This document shows positions 23,701-34,900 of a stretch of 64,000 nucleotides of DNA, one piece after another. Source of the DNA: Chondrosia reniformis (taxonomy: Eukaryota; Porifera; Demospongiae; Chondrillida; Chondrillidae); assembly GCA_947172415.1 (NCBI GenBank), contig OX359195.1, forward strand, positions 5,059,501 through 5,123,500, given 5' to 3'. Position 1 is the stretch's first letter, and every line of letters starts with the position of its first letter. The position numbers and the translations under genes are program-made. The notes under the pieces were generated by a model. That model was not told the origin of the DNA, made no database searches, and worked only from the letters and a program-made list of their open reading frames with translations.

Positions 23701-24965
23701 TAGATCTTCACATTTTTCTACATCCTTTTCAACTTTGGATTTCTTTGGGTAATCTACTTGCAACATATCTATCAGCCTCTCCTTTATATTTTCCATGGTA
23801 AGGGGGTGATCCTTCTCACATTCCTTTTTAAAGGCAATTCTTATATCAATGTATTCATCCTTAAGGTTGGTCACATTTTTCCCTGAGCAGCTCAACATGC
23901 TTATACCTATTGATGAAGATGTGTAATTAGTACATTTTAAAGATTTGAAAGAGAGATCTATTTTGTATATAGCCCTGTAATCTCTAAAGTTGACATGACA
24001 TTCAGATTACGTTACAATCTCTGACATTAGTTTGTTCTCAAAATCACCCTAATTTATGTAAATCGAGACTATTTATATTACTTTTAAAAGGAATAGGGAC
24101 TTTATTACTTTTTTCAGATGTGTTAGGCATTGATGCAACACTGGTGATATTGTCTGTATATATATATAAGGTAAATGCGGACAGTGGGTAATTTCGGATA
24201 CTTCAAAATACTTCAGAATCAGCCAATTGAATAGGATAAACCTGTTGAATAAAAATGACTGCAAAATCTGTCCAGTACGCATTCTACAGACACCCACTGA
24301 GCAACAATTGAATTGCTTAACTCGCCATGACAAATCTAAAGTTTTTATAGTGGCTAGATGTACTGCTATATCAAGGCTAATCGCATGTATATGCCCCAGT
24401 TCATATAATGAATAACATAATTAAGCTTGACTATACAAAAAAGCAATTCCTGTAAATTAAACCAGTCTTCCACTTACACTATGCCAAACAAATTGACTAT
24501 TAGACACCTAGCCCATATGGTAGATATACAGTAGGTCCAATCTGGTGACTAATGCTATGCCAAGCTAAGTCAAAGTTTGAGTCTTTGTCAATGACAATAG
24601 AAAGGTGAATTGAAAATTACATAGCAACTGTACTAACTTGGCTCAAGTTCTTTCAGAATCATTCTACCCATTTCGTTGTGCTTTGGCCTACATTTTTCTA
24701 CGGGTGTGCCAGCAAGAATCTTGGCAAACAACTCAAGACATTCTTCATTCGCATTGTTCATTAAATGATCCAATAATTTTCTCCTGGCGCTACCCATCTC
24801 CCCGAGCCGATGTCTACTCTCTATTTCCTCCTTGCAAGCTTTGTCGATTACACTTTTTTCGAATAAATCCTCGATGAGTACGGTTGTATCAAGATCTTCA
24901 GAAAATTTGGCATAATGACTTTGAATCAGCTCTGGAACTGTACATGCATTTTGTCTACTTGCCAT
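19388..24965 (-). CDS. CARD-containing protein with helical middle and C2-like segment, five exons
   Basis: Exons in reading order: 24638-24965, 23197-23906, 22394-22519, 21839-22051, 19388-19726. All are GT-AG bounded and phase-consistent, giving 1716 nt or 571 residues. Residues about 8-95 resemble a CARD: amphipathic helices with LIEDLFEKSVID, a conserved RRKLLDHL and ECLELFAKIL. CARDs drive homotypic assembly in innate-immune and death signalling. Residues 115-346 are a mostly helical domain ending in a strand-like GSVIVTFVTL; I cannot name it, though its spacing resembles domains next to death folds in invertebrate immune proteins. Residues 389-459 (EIHVQLLYE, LHITIDKARNL) look like the first strands of a C2 domain, apparently incomplete. 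The last 112 residues are unrecognised. The start codon sits in AAAAATGGCAAG, a YY1-like context. CARD call moderate; gene structure good. Confidence 0.75.
19857..20230. repeat. Perfect long hairpin, copy 2 (inside a CARD-gene intron)
   Basis: Two arms of about 175 bases face each other around a centre of about 25 bases near 20033-20060. Reading the right arm backwards, I find no mismatch with the left arm from AAGTTAAATAAAAAC through TTTGGGCGCAT. The outer part of each arm carries AGTAGGGATGGC / GCCATCCCTACT. A transcript would fold into a near-perfect 175-bp double-stranded RNA. It lies between exons 4 and 5 of the CARD gene. Confidence 0.93.
20231..20980 (+). mobile_element. Tail of composite element, copy 2
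   Basis: Non-coding sequence matches, in reverse complement, the 790-1273 stretch, so hairpin plus tail move as one unit. It ends at GCCATCCCTACTTA (20963-20976), the inverse of the AGTAGGGATGGC near the outer edge of the hairpin (19893), consistent with terminal inverted repeats of a unit of about 1.1 kb. It contains an (AAG)n run at about 20718-20762. Confidence 0.7.
22651..22946. mobile_element. Hairpin element, copy 3 (right arm partly deleted)
   Basis: This is the same family as copies 1 and 2: left arm from CAAGTAAATAAAAAAC, centre GGGCGCACCATTCC. The right arm resumes at TAGCCTTATCATATAATCAC after losing about 70 bases beside the centre. No tail follows. It lies in the intron between exons 2 and 3 of the CARD gene. 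Confidence 0.85.
23085..23190 (-). repeat. Pogo/Tigger-type repeat end beside a splice donor
   Basis: On the minus strand, TTACAGTGGAACCTCC followed by AAATAACGGACAC and TCAGAGGTTGTCC resembles the ends of pogo/Tigger-type elements (CAGTNGAACCTC class). It starts about six bases past the donor of CARD-gene exon 2 (GTAAGT at 23191-23196). The other end was not found. Confidence 0.4.
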
Positions 24966-25330
24966 TTTTGCGTAGGTTCCTAGAAGCTATAAGGGGCGGA
25001 GGAAGTATGTATGACATCCTTTATTCGGGTATACCGTAATTCAGGTTGTTTTATTAAAATATTTTCGTGGTTGGCTATTTTACCACGAAAATAGGGAACT
25101 CCAAGTAGATAGGTCTACACGTAGTTTAAGACTACCTAGACTATATATCAGCTAGGACTGTGTACTTTGATCTTACGTACACGTGAATCCAATTATAGAT
25201 TATTATTCAATTCGTTAGTCTTATTTAGGCTAGGAGAGGGCCCATTAGCAATTTGCTACTTTCCAGGGTACCTAGACATATAGCTAGTACAGGAAATAGT
25301 GGAGAGAAAAAATAAGTGGGATGAATATAA

Positions 25331-25480
25331 ACAAGTAGTTCGAGTTTAAAAACTCGTGGAAATTAACTCGAATTACTTGGCCACTTCGTTGGGATTTAAT
25401 AAAAATCTTAACGATTGAGGACGCTTCAGTGTCCTAAACTTTATAAATAACGATGGAAAAGCTTCGTTAACTGGTAGGGG
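25331..25480 (+). repeat. Dispersed repeat, copy A of an inverted pair
   Basis: This segment matches the reverse complement of 28430-28607. Shared words are AAGTAGTTCGAGTTT, AAAAACTCGTGG, CGTTGGGATTTAATA, CGATTGAGGACGCTT and ACGATGGAAAAGCTTCG. Its left end can fold (AAGTAGTTCGAGTT / AACTCGAATTACTT), a small terminal hairpin. No coding capacity was seen. Confidence 0.75.
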
Positions 25481-25898
25481 TAGTAACTATCCTGAAAGCA
25501 GTGAGGGTAGACATTGACTTTGAATCAGCGGGTTGTCTGTACTAAATCTTATATGACTTTTTCATTCAGTAGTGACATGGCTTTTCAGCTTCATCTGCAT
25601 AGATTTTGTATTATACTTCTTTAAGATAGCTATATAGCTCTGCTCAATGAGATAAATCATATAGACTCTCTAGGTAACATAGTGGATAGAGAGCCAATGG
25701 ATAAATAAAGTGCTGAATTCTGCATGCGCACTCTATATTGCATAATTGGTGAATAAAAGTGTGATCCATGCAGCTTTATATATATATCTATATATAAGAT
25801 TTAAACGATTATTGACGTACATGCATTTACTGTATAGGCTATGAAAACAAACTAACGTATAACCGATAGAATATCTAATTTTTATTTCGCCCACCGCG

Positions 25899-25925
25899 TG
25901 ACGTCATCAAGAAAATATGGCTAGG
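25899..25925 (+). promoter_or_regulatory. CRE plus YY1-like promoter motif of the SH3 gene
   Basis: The palindromic CRE TGACGTCA (25899-25906) continues as TCAAGAAAATATGGCTAGG, ending 27 bases before the ATG at 25952. The ATATGGC part is YY1-like. The first 19 bases recur exactly, in matching orientation relative to the gene, upstream of the glycosyltransferase-like gene at 40041-40056 (-). Confidence 0.5.
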
Positions 25926-25951
25926 GAAATTTGAGGAAGAAGGTCCTAAAA

Positions 25952-28900
25952 ATGGAACGGACGGAAGACGAAGAGCAAAAGTATCCTCTATGTCCTGGAA
26001 CTCGCTGTAGAGCTGTCTTTAAGTTTGACGGTACGTATACACATTACCCTCTAACTTGCATTACTAATTGGTTAAATTCTATTTCCATGACGGTAATGGT
26101 GACTGTATTGAGACAATCGTTACACATTACAAAAATCTCTCCTTATACGGACATATATCCTAGTGCTTTCCTAGCTTGACATTACTTTGAATCCTAAATA
26201 ACCACTCTTAAAAGAAACTAGTTTAGTTGTCCTTTTATCTTTCTTATTCTTCACTTTCAGGAGTATATCCTTGTGATCTTCCATTTCGTGAAGGAGATGT
26301 CATTGAAATAATTGAGCCATGCAGTTCAGTTTTCTGGTATCTGGCTAAAAACAAGAATGGAAGAGAAGGAGTTGTCCCTATTAGTTTTATTGAAATATGT
26401 GCAGAAGAGAGTGAAAGCCCATCAATAGAAAACTCCAGAAGTCCCAGTTTCTTGTCAAAACGCCCTCCAGCACCGCTTCCTCCTGTAGAGAAGAAGTCTC
26501 AATCTGACCGATTGAGACTGGAGCCAATAGGAGCACCATCCTTGAACGGAAAGTACAAAGATATGAACACTTTCCGTGCAAAATCTGGATGGTTCTATCC
26601 ATCCTTAGATGAGGTATATAGGATGATACATAGACATTATTTCTGTATAACATAATACAATACATTGAATGTAGGAATCTTACCTGAGTTATGAGTGAAG
26701 CTAGTATATATAGACTAAACAGTGTATGTGGAATTAACGATTCCAATTTCAAATCCTAAACCAATTTGATAATGTTATTGCAATTGAATCTAGTCCGAAG
26801 GCCTTCCCATTCATTTGTAGTCAAAGTACACATTCCTTTGGTTTTCAAGATTTCGTTTCATTAATGTTTAAAATAAACAAAAATTTACACTGAATACCAA
26901 GTGAAGTAGATATTCAATCATATGAATACTAGTTATGAATAAAGTCCTTGTCAATTTCTGGTTTTAGGAGTTTCAAGCAAAGTTAGCTAGTTAGAGGATA
27001 AGTAATTATATTCAATGAACTGCACTTTTGCACTGAAAATAGGATTGACACAAAAGCTGAAACTATCACATCGACCTAAAACTTCAGCATGATATTAACA
27101 ACTCACTGAATGTACTTGGAAAAAAGTGTAACTTAGGGAGGGTAACACAGTCCATGCCTGGTTATATAAATGGCGTTGCTAAAGTAGGGACGGGTAAAGT
27201 AGTCACTATAGAACTTGCTGAACTCATCAAGGATACATATTGAACACAGTAACACCTAATTCAACTTTTGGTTCTAAAATTGAGCCAAGGACTCACAAAA
27301 GATTAAGAAGACAAAGATTCCCAGGGTCACTGATGAAGGATGGAATTCCCAGAACAACTGTCTGACCCAGTGGAGAAGAAGAGAAGTGGAAGGAGAAAAC
27401 TCTTGTATCCTCATTCAAAGCTCTCACTAGGTTTAGTTCCCTATAGACCTTTATTCTAAAGTAGATGTAGTTTGTTGACAAATGGTGTGTTGGATTATTC
27501 ATGCACCAATGAATACCTTAGAATATACTCTGTATAATTGTTACATAAACAGTTTAAAGGTTTGCCCATTATAATATTTCTTTACAAAGGAAATAATTTA
27601 ACTGATGCAACTCTTACAACTAATTGCATTAAAAAAGTATTGGGTGAAATCACATAACGTCAATTTTCACTTTAGATGAGGATTTCTTCCATCTGTGCCA
27701 AAATTTGAGATAGTTCATCTTAATATCTTTAGTCTTTTGATACACAGTTATCTTTGGGATGGTTTAGAAACGCTCCAAAAGTTGAAGGATGTACGTACTA
27801 TCCCAAAGATAACTTTGACATAGTTAGAAGGAATCCTTATTCTATTATGATACACAGTTAGTTTCAATTGCTAAACAATACCCCCGGGGCCTCAAGAAAC
27901 ATACTGCATCCTCATCCAAAGATCTCATACATTAGGTCTATATGCCTTTTACTCTGAAGTAAATGTAGCATACTGAAAATGGTGTGTTAGATATTTCATG
28001 CTACGTAACCTTTATTTATAACACATTAGCTCCTCCATATGATTAACTTTTGATTCTTTTTTAGATTCAATTCCTGGTAGAGCCATTCCTATACTCATAT
28101 TTTACACTTTTTAATGCTCTCACTTACTGATGTTGAACTATACAGTATACGTATGTGCTCACTTAAATAGTGTTTACAACCTATTTGTTGTCAATTTTTA
28201 GGGGCTGCCACAGGCAGCCCCTATATTGTTTTCATAACGCGATTTATGTATGGCTTCATGTTACGGATATATATATATATATGAATATATATATAATACG
28301 AGTTCATACGCAACTATTATAACACTTATTTTATACATCGATATATGTATAATACGAGTTCATACGCAACTATTGTAACACTTAATTTATACGTCAATAC
28401 ATCGTTTTTGCAAATGGCGGCGTTCAGGAAGCTTTAGTTAACGAAGCTTTTCCATCGTTATTTATAAATTTCAGGACACTTAAGCGTCCTCAATCGTTAG
28501 TATTACGAATATATATATATTAAATCCCAACGATGCGGCCAAGTAGTTCGAGTTAACTCGGGGGGCGGCAGCCCCACGAGTTTTTAAACTCGAACTACTT
28601 GTTTGGAACTGTTAGCACAAACATATGAGGCATGCAGCCATGTTTTAATGTCTCATTCCATGCAACCTAGATGGTGCTGATGCACTATTTGATATGAGCT
28701 GTACAGAAGAGAAGTACACCTGATCCATGGGTCAACTTTTGAACTAACCACTCTTTTCAAAAGGCTCTTAAAGGGTTTAGTGACAGTTTTCATTTTGAGC
28801 TATTCCTACTAAATTCACTAATAAGGACCATACAATATTTGTTAATAACAATAAAATGTGTATATCTTTGAACAGCTGGTTTATTGTCATCATTATTAAA

Positions 28901-31900
28901 CTCTGGGTATTACCCCTGCCCACTCATGTCCCCTGAGGAGCGCAATGACCCAGAGTTTAATGATGATGACATCGATGCTTTAAGATCGGCTTTAGATCTT
29001 AAAGTTCCCCTATTTTTTCCAGCTGGTTTATTGTTTCAATAAATGTAAACTTACAATATATTTAGGGTCAGTTTTATAAAACTGTCACTACCTTTTCCCT
29101 TTAGGTTTTGATGCATAAGATCAAGTTTCAGAACCTTCCCCTGTTTCAAAGTCAACGAACTGGAGCCTATGCTTTTTTGCATAAAAGTAATAAACACCTT
29201 GGGTAAGTAATTATATAGAGTGAATTCTATATTTTTTTCAGAAATAGGTATGATTCTTGAGGCAAGCGGGGTTATAATGACCAAGGGCACCTATGTATCT
29301 CAATTGTTAAGTATTTCAAGGAAAATCCTCTGTCTTACAAGTCATTAGTTAGATAAAGATAGGTATTTTTCACAGCCTTCCTTGCTCTTGCATTGACCAC
29401 AACCTCAGGTGGAACTGTTGCCTGGGTTTTTTCAGAGGCCCTCCAGTTCGGCAGATCTGCCCACACTCTGAAGTGCAAGGTATGAGTCTTCAAGATGTTA
29501 GCGATGCAGTAAAGCATACTATCATGGCACCATATATAACATCCATCATGTAGTCCGTTGCTGCCACCGCTGAAAATATGAGCAACCGTACGTGGCTTCC
29601 CTAGAATTACATAGATAACAATTAGGAGATAAGACGATTCTCCATTGGTGGAGGTTCATGGTGGTTGGTAGTGTATTGGAACCTACTCTCAGTAGGAAGG
29701 ATAACTGCCCAACTGGTAGGCCACCTCTTTTTTGTTTCCAGCTGTTAGTTTCCTCCTCCAACTCGGTCATTTGTTTGTATTTTCCTTGCACACTAAGGGT
29801 CTGTAAATGGTCATTCCATCGGTCATGATCTTTTTGTTTGACAGCAGCTTTGAGCATCTTCCTTGATTTGGGCGGATTTATCCTCATAATGGCTATTGTA
29901 GGTGGTAATCACCTCTTTGGGGATATCTAGGCCTCTCAGGAAAGCTTTGTTCTGTAACAAAGTTGTCAAGTTGGAGACTTCAAGGTCATTACTGCCATCA
30001 CCCATAGGTTCTTGGAGTCCCTGAAATGTCATCCATAAGAATCAAGGTCAAACTCCAGATCCTGACCATCAATTTCTGGAATATGACCTTAGCTGGAGGC
30101 ATTTCTAGGATTTTCTAACAGTATTTGCATGGAAAGTACCCATAATAATTATTTCATTTCACCCCTAATGGGTTGACTATCAATCCTTCTTAATCCCTCT
30201 TAATCCTCTACATCTTTGTGTTGTTGGGAAGAGTATTTTTTGATTGAAATCTTCCCGAGGAATTCAGTAGGGCCTTCCTGCGGTGATCTAGTGTTACCAT
30301 CACATAGGAGATGACTAAAGGGTGCCTCTGGTAATACAAAAGGACACATTTAATTGCAGGCCCAGTTCTGTTATTGCACTTTCCACTTCGTTCAGGGTAA
30401 ACAGCTATGGCTGTCGGTGGTAGTAACTGTTAGGTCGTCGGTAAATGCCTTGCCTTTTTGTACTTGCCCTTTCCTATAAATGGGTTTTTCATTTGGTTTC
30501 GTTCTGGACTCTGGTGAAAGGGGGCCACCAGTTGGAAAGAAATTCTTATTTGATCTCTTGGACCATCTCCTCCTAGGTTGACCTCCTCAGTCCTCCCATC
30601 AACATACTCTATTGTGGCCATACCGTGCTCTGGCTGAGTAATCCAATACTGTAGCCTTATACCAAAACTCTGGTTCATCTGAGTTTACTATATCCTTGGT
30701 TACCTTATGTTGAATCCGTACAAGATTGAGAAACTTTCCTGGTTTTTCTTTAATATCTCTCCTTGCCTCCCACTTCATAAGCTAGGTTTCTCTCAATTCG
30801 TTCTACTTAGTTCTTCTAGTACGATGAACCGTATTACCAGATTGGTGGAACGTGCTGCTGTTATTACCCCGTGCACAAGAGTTTCTCTCAGGTTGTCGCC
30901 AAAGATTAGTAATCCTTCTTTGATATACTTATTTTTCTATCCGTTATATTTAACTTTAGATGGTTCAAAATGATAAAACATTTCATTTATTTGGGTCCAA
31001 TCGGGCTCTGAGGACGCTGAGGTAATCCCGGGGTTAGTCATCACCACCATATTGTTACTCATTTAGAAATACGTACTATACAACGAAAAGTCTGTGCAAA
31101 AGGTTATTTATGAGATACGTCCTTGAACTTGAAATACATGTTTTGAAGGTTTTATAGTATGTCCTATGTAATAAATAGTATGTCCTTTATAATAAATAGT
31201 ATGTCCTATATAATAAATAGTATGTCCTATATAATAAATAGTATGTCCTATATAATAAATAGTATGTCCTATCTAATAAATAGTATGTCCTATATAATAA
31301 ATAGTATGTCCTATATAATAAATAGTATGTCCTATATAATAAATAGTATGTCCTATATAATAAATAGTATGTCATATATAATAAATAGTATGTCCTATAT
31401 AATAAATATAGTTGAACCCGCTCAAAATGAACTCGCTGAAGATGAAATTTCAATTAAATTAAAAATTTTCACAGTCCCAATTTTTACCGTATACATACCT
31501 ATCATTAGCACTTCGGTTAGTGTGAAAATATATTTTTCACATTTTCGGAAAAGGTAAAATTTTATCAAAAAATCTGTAATGACTACAAGCAAGAAAGCAT
31601 TTTCTCTCAAGATAAGAAAGATATTACTAAAGAGGGCACTGGTCAATCAGGAATAAAGACAGCAATAGCAAAAAAGTTTGGGATAGGAACTCTATTGTAT
31701 CAGCTATCATTAATAACCGTACAAGGATTATCGGCACTTACAAGCAGTCTATCTTTGAGCCTTCTAGAAAATGATTTAGAACAACGACATAGGGGAAGCG
31801 CTCTTGATCTGGCTAGTAGGAAACATTAATAACTATGTGCACTTTATACTTTACGTATTTTGTATATTACAGGTATGAAAATTATGATTTCTGTTAAGAT

Positions 31901-34900
31901 GAAATTTCTGTTAAGATGAAATTTTTTAGTGGTCCCTTCCATTTCATATTTACAGGGTTCAACTGTAGTATGTCCTATATAATACCTATATGTCAAATAG
32001 GGTTCAAAATATAAGAGTATTTTTGACATAAACAGTATCCCAGAATTTAGCAATCTCAACCATGTCTAATGGAAAATGGTGGTATAAATTGTTCAAGTTC
32101 TGTATATATTTGTTTATGTAGGTATGTTGGAAAATCACACAACATCTACAGTGATCTAACACGTTTATTTGAATCTCTTTATATAGGACCTGAATCATCA
32201 CTCAATCCAGTACAGGTCAGTTTAATTAGCAAATTAGATGTTTGAACCTCTGTTTTGTTTCATATTTTGGTTTATGCAATATGGCTTTCTGTTCATAATC
32301 GTATATATTCTCTGACTTCTAGGATAGCTACAGTCAGGTTTATTAAATATTAATAGTGCAAGTTTTAGTCACTGCACTCTATATAACGTTGGCACTGTAA
32401 AATGTACTATACAGCTAAACCAGCAACTTTGACATTGCGACCGTTTCATTTAAACATAGAGAAATAGCTTACATGCAGATTGTAAGCTTGACTTGAGGTT
32501 TATCAATTAAATTTGGTGAAATATACACCTCATTAACTCTATAAGTCCTATATCTTATAGTTATTCCAAAAAGAGTCTGTCTATTTAAGGCCATCTAAGT
32601 TAAAGGTCCTATGACATAATTTTTTTGGCCTAAATCATTGGTATATCATTAGTTATAACTTACTGTATAATCGTTTTTGAAAAATTCGGTGTCTCTTTAG
32701 AGATAGAAGGTGAATAAGTTGCCAAAATCAGCCATTTTCGATTAAAACACCTATGCTATCCTGTTTTAAAATGGCAATTTAGTGATGTCACAACAGGAAC
32801 AGAAGTTTCCTTCAATATGGTAATTTGTATAGAAAATGAATCGTGAATCGAATGCTTCTTCGAATTTGGATGACTTTTCGACTGATTCAGAAGACAGCGA
32901 TGACCTTGACAGATGCATCGAAGAAGAAGACCTGGAAAGTGCCTCGGAAAGGATGGGAATCAAGCTGTATCAGTTTGAGCCACTGATACGAATTAGTGCT
33001 GAAATGGTGGTTGACAGCTCACCAGAGAGCTAAGAGGAGCCTACATGGAGACTAAATAATATGCATTTGTATATAATCATTTTTAAAAAAAATGCCTTAT
33101 GTCAATATACATCGTAATTAATAACAAATTAAATTGCAATCCCTGCATTCAAAAGTGAGTCAAAGTCGTGATTACTATCATGGTTCATGTGCTTAATGAT
33201 TGATGTATACGAATATCCGTCAGTGTTTCTTTCAGAGTATTTAGCAGGGGGAGGGGGGGCAAAATGATGATGATAGAAATGAAGGGGGGCAAACATATTT
33301 AGTGCACCAATGTTTATTCTGGTACATATATACCTTAGACTGCCTTTTAATTGCTGTGTTAAAAATTATTGCATTGCAAGCTGATTGCGGTTCAAAGATT
33401 GTGTTCGGCGATGTCACTTTCTTCACGGCTTTATTGGCTTCTTCCACTACTCTCGGTGAGAGGTCTGTCTCTTGTGCTGTAAGCGTTGGCAGCTGCTGTG
33501 GCTTAATGAAGCAATCAAGCCTCATACTTGTATTTGATGCCCGCCTACAGACTCCTTTCACATGAATAATCCACTTGTCATTAATGATATCATAAAGTTA
33601 TGACTAACCGTTAATGAAATAGCTGATAAAATTTTGTGAAAACTTTAAAATTTCACAATTGTAATTGTTTGGTGGTCACAATTAAAAGACCGTCTACGGT
33701 AGTGTGGAATCATCTATATAGTATGAGTTTTGGGTGCATGTTCTCCAGAAAAAAACCTTAAGATTTAATTTCCTGCATTCTGAGAGGTATTGCAAGGTTT
33801 ATAGGTTTAAGAGTAGCTTTTTATGGAACAGAAAAAAGTTGTAGCTATTAACATTTCTTATATGAATAAATACCTGTATAGTGGGAAAATTTGGTGAGGA
33901 CTTGAATTTGGCGATTTGGCAAGTAGTTTTAAGCTTGTCAAATTTAATTCTTCGCCAAATTCACGAATGCAGCTATCGATTTCAAACGTAACAGTACCTT
34001 CATCCATTTAATCAATTAAGCCAACGATTGTGTCATAGTTATTGGGCAATCTGCCAAAAATAAAACTCGCCAAATGCTAAAATCGGGTATATTGCCCACC
34101 AAATTTTCCCGCTATACGGTACAAGTCTGTATCTTCAATTTGCAACCCTGAGTCTGCTATTATATATATTTTACCCACTTATAAGTATTTGCTGATTAAG
34201 TGGAAGTGTTTCATGTACATTATACATTTGTCATATAGGGGCGGACACAAATTTTTCAAGGGGGGCAAATTCACTGTAGTATCTTGCAACTACCTTTGTA
34301 CACTGTACTCTTAAGCAGGATCCTTAGGGAATGTGTGAAGGCTATATCCACCCTCAGTGGTATTTGAGCAACCTCCAGCCACGTAACATCTAGGCATCAT
34401 CCTTAAGCAAGCTAAATTCAACCGTAAATTGTTTTGCAGGGCAATTATAATTCGAAATGAGGCGATTTTGTACCGTAAGGGTTCACGTTGTGACATCATA
34501 AAGCATCATTCTACCAAAATGGCTGATTTTACGAAAGTCGGTGCTGGAACTGGAGCTTTTTCAACCATTTGAGATCAATTTGGACAACATTCGCTCTAAA
34601 CTTTATATTCCTCATCAATTTATGTAAATAAAATTTCATGTCAGAGGACCTTTAAGAACCACAGTAGATTTGATATATAGCTACGTATAGAGAGATTGAA
34701 CTAAACAAAACCATGCATGTAAACATTGTGTTTGTTGATTTATAACAATTTACACTTCCACATTACATTTATGTATGTGTAGACGGTTCTGTATTTAAGC
34801 AATGTGTAGGTATCCCTATGGGTACTGACTGTGCCCCTGTAGTTGCTAATCTTTTTCTGTTTGCCTATGAGTATGAGTTTATGAAAGGACTACTTAAGGA

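Larger units (their letters stand above)
24966..25951. other. Intergenic region between the divergent CARD and SH3 genes
   Basis: About 1 kb separates the two start codons, so this is a potential shared upstream region. 25030-25095 resembles a MITE end (TACCGTAATT..., TATTTTCGTGG with an inverted CCACGAAAATA). 25331-25480 is half of an inverted pair with 28430-28607. A CRE-containing motif is at 25899. Nothing else was recognised. Confidence 0.6.
32604..34651. mobile_element. TTAA-flanked THAP transposon (Kolobok-like), 2.05 kb
   Basis: Both ends are flanked by TTAA (32600-32603 and 34652-34655). The terminal inverted repeat is AGGTCCTATGACAT on the left and AGGTCCTCTGACAT on the right. A minus-strand THAP zinc-finger start (34311-34400) lies near the right end and a plus-strand acidic 65-codon frame (32836-33033) near the left. 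TTAA duplication plus a THAP protein fits the Kolobok superfamily. No complete catalytic domain was found, so this copy is probably defective. It carries a nested MITE at 33871-34121. Confidence 0.78.

Noticed and set aside
28066-28130. Exon-like sequence after TTTTTTAG continuing the SH3 gene
   Set aside because: It gives only 21 hydrophobic codons before a stop and resembles no SH2 strand.
31159-31557. 132-codon plus frame of repeated MSYIINS
   Set aside because: It is the translation of a 21-bp satellite; the opposite strand is equally open, and it runs into a transposon.
32187-32215. 29-nt mini-exon (ATATAG acceptor, GTCAGT donor) for the SH3 gene
   Set aside because: Its length would break the phase with the downstream exon and there is no other support.
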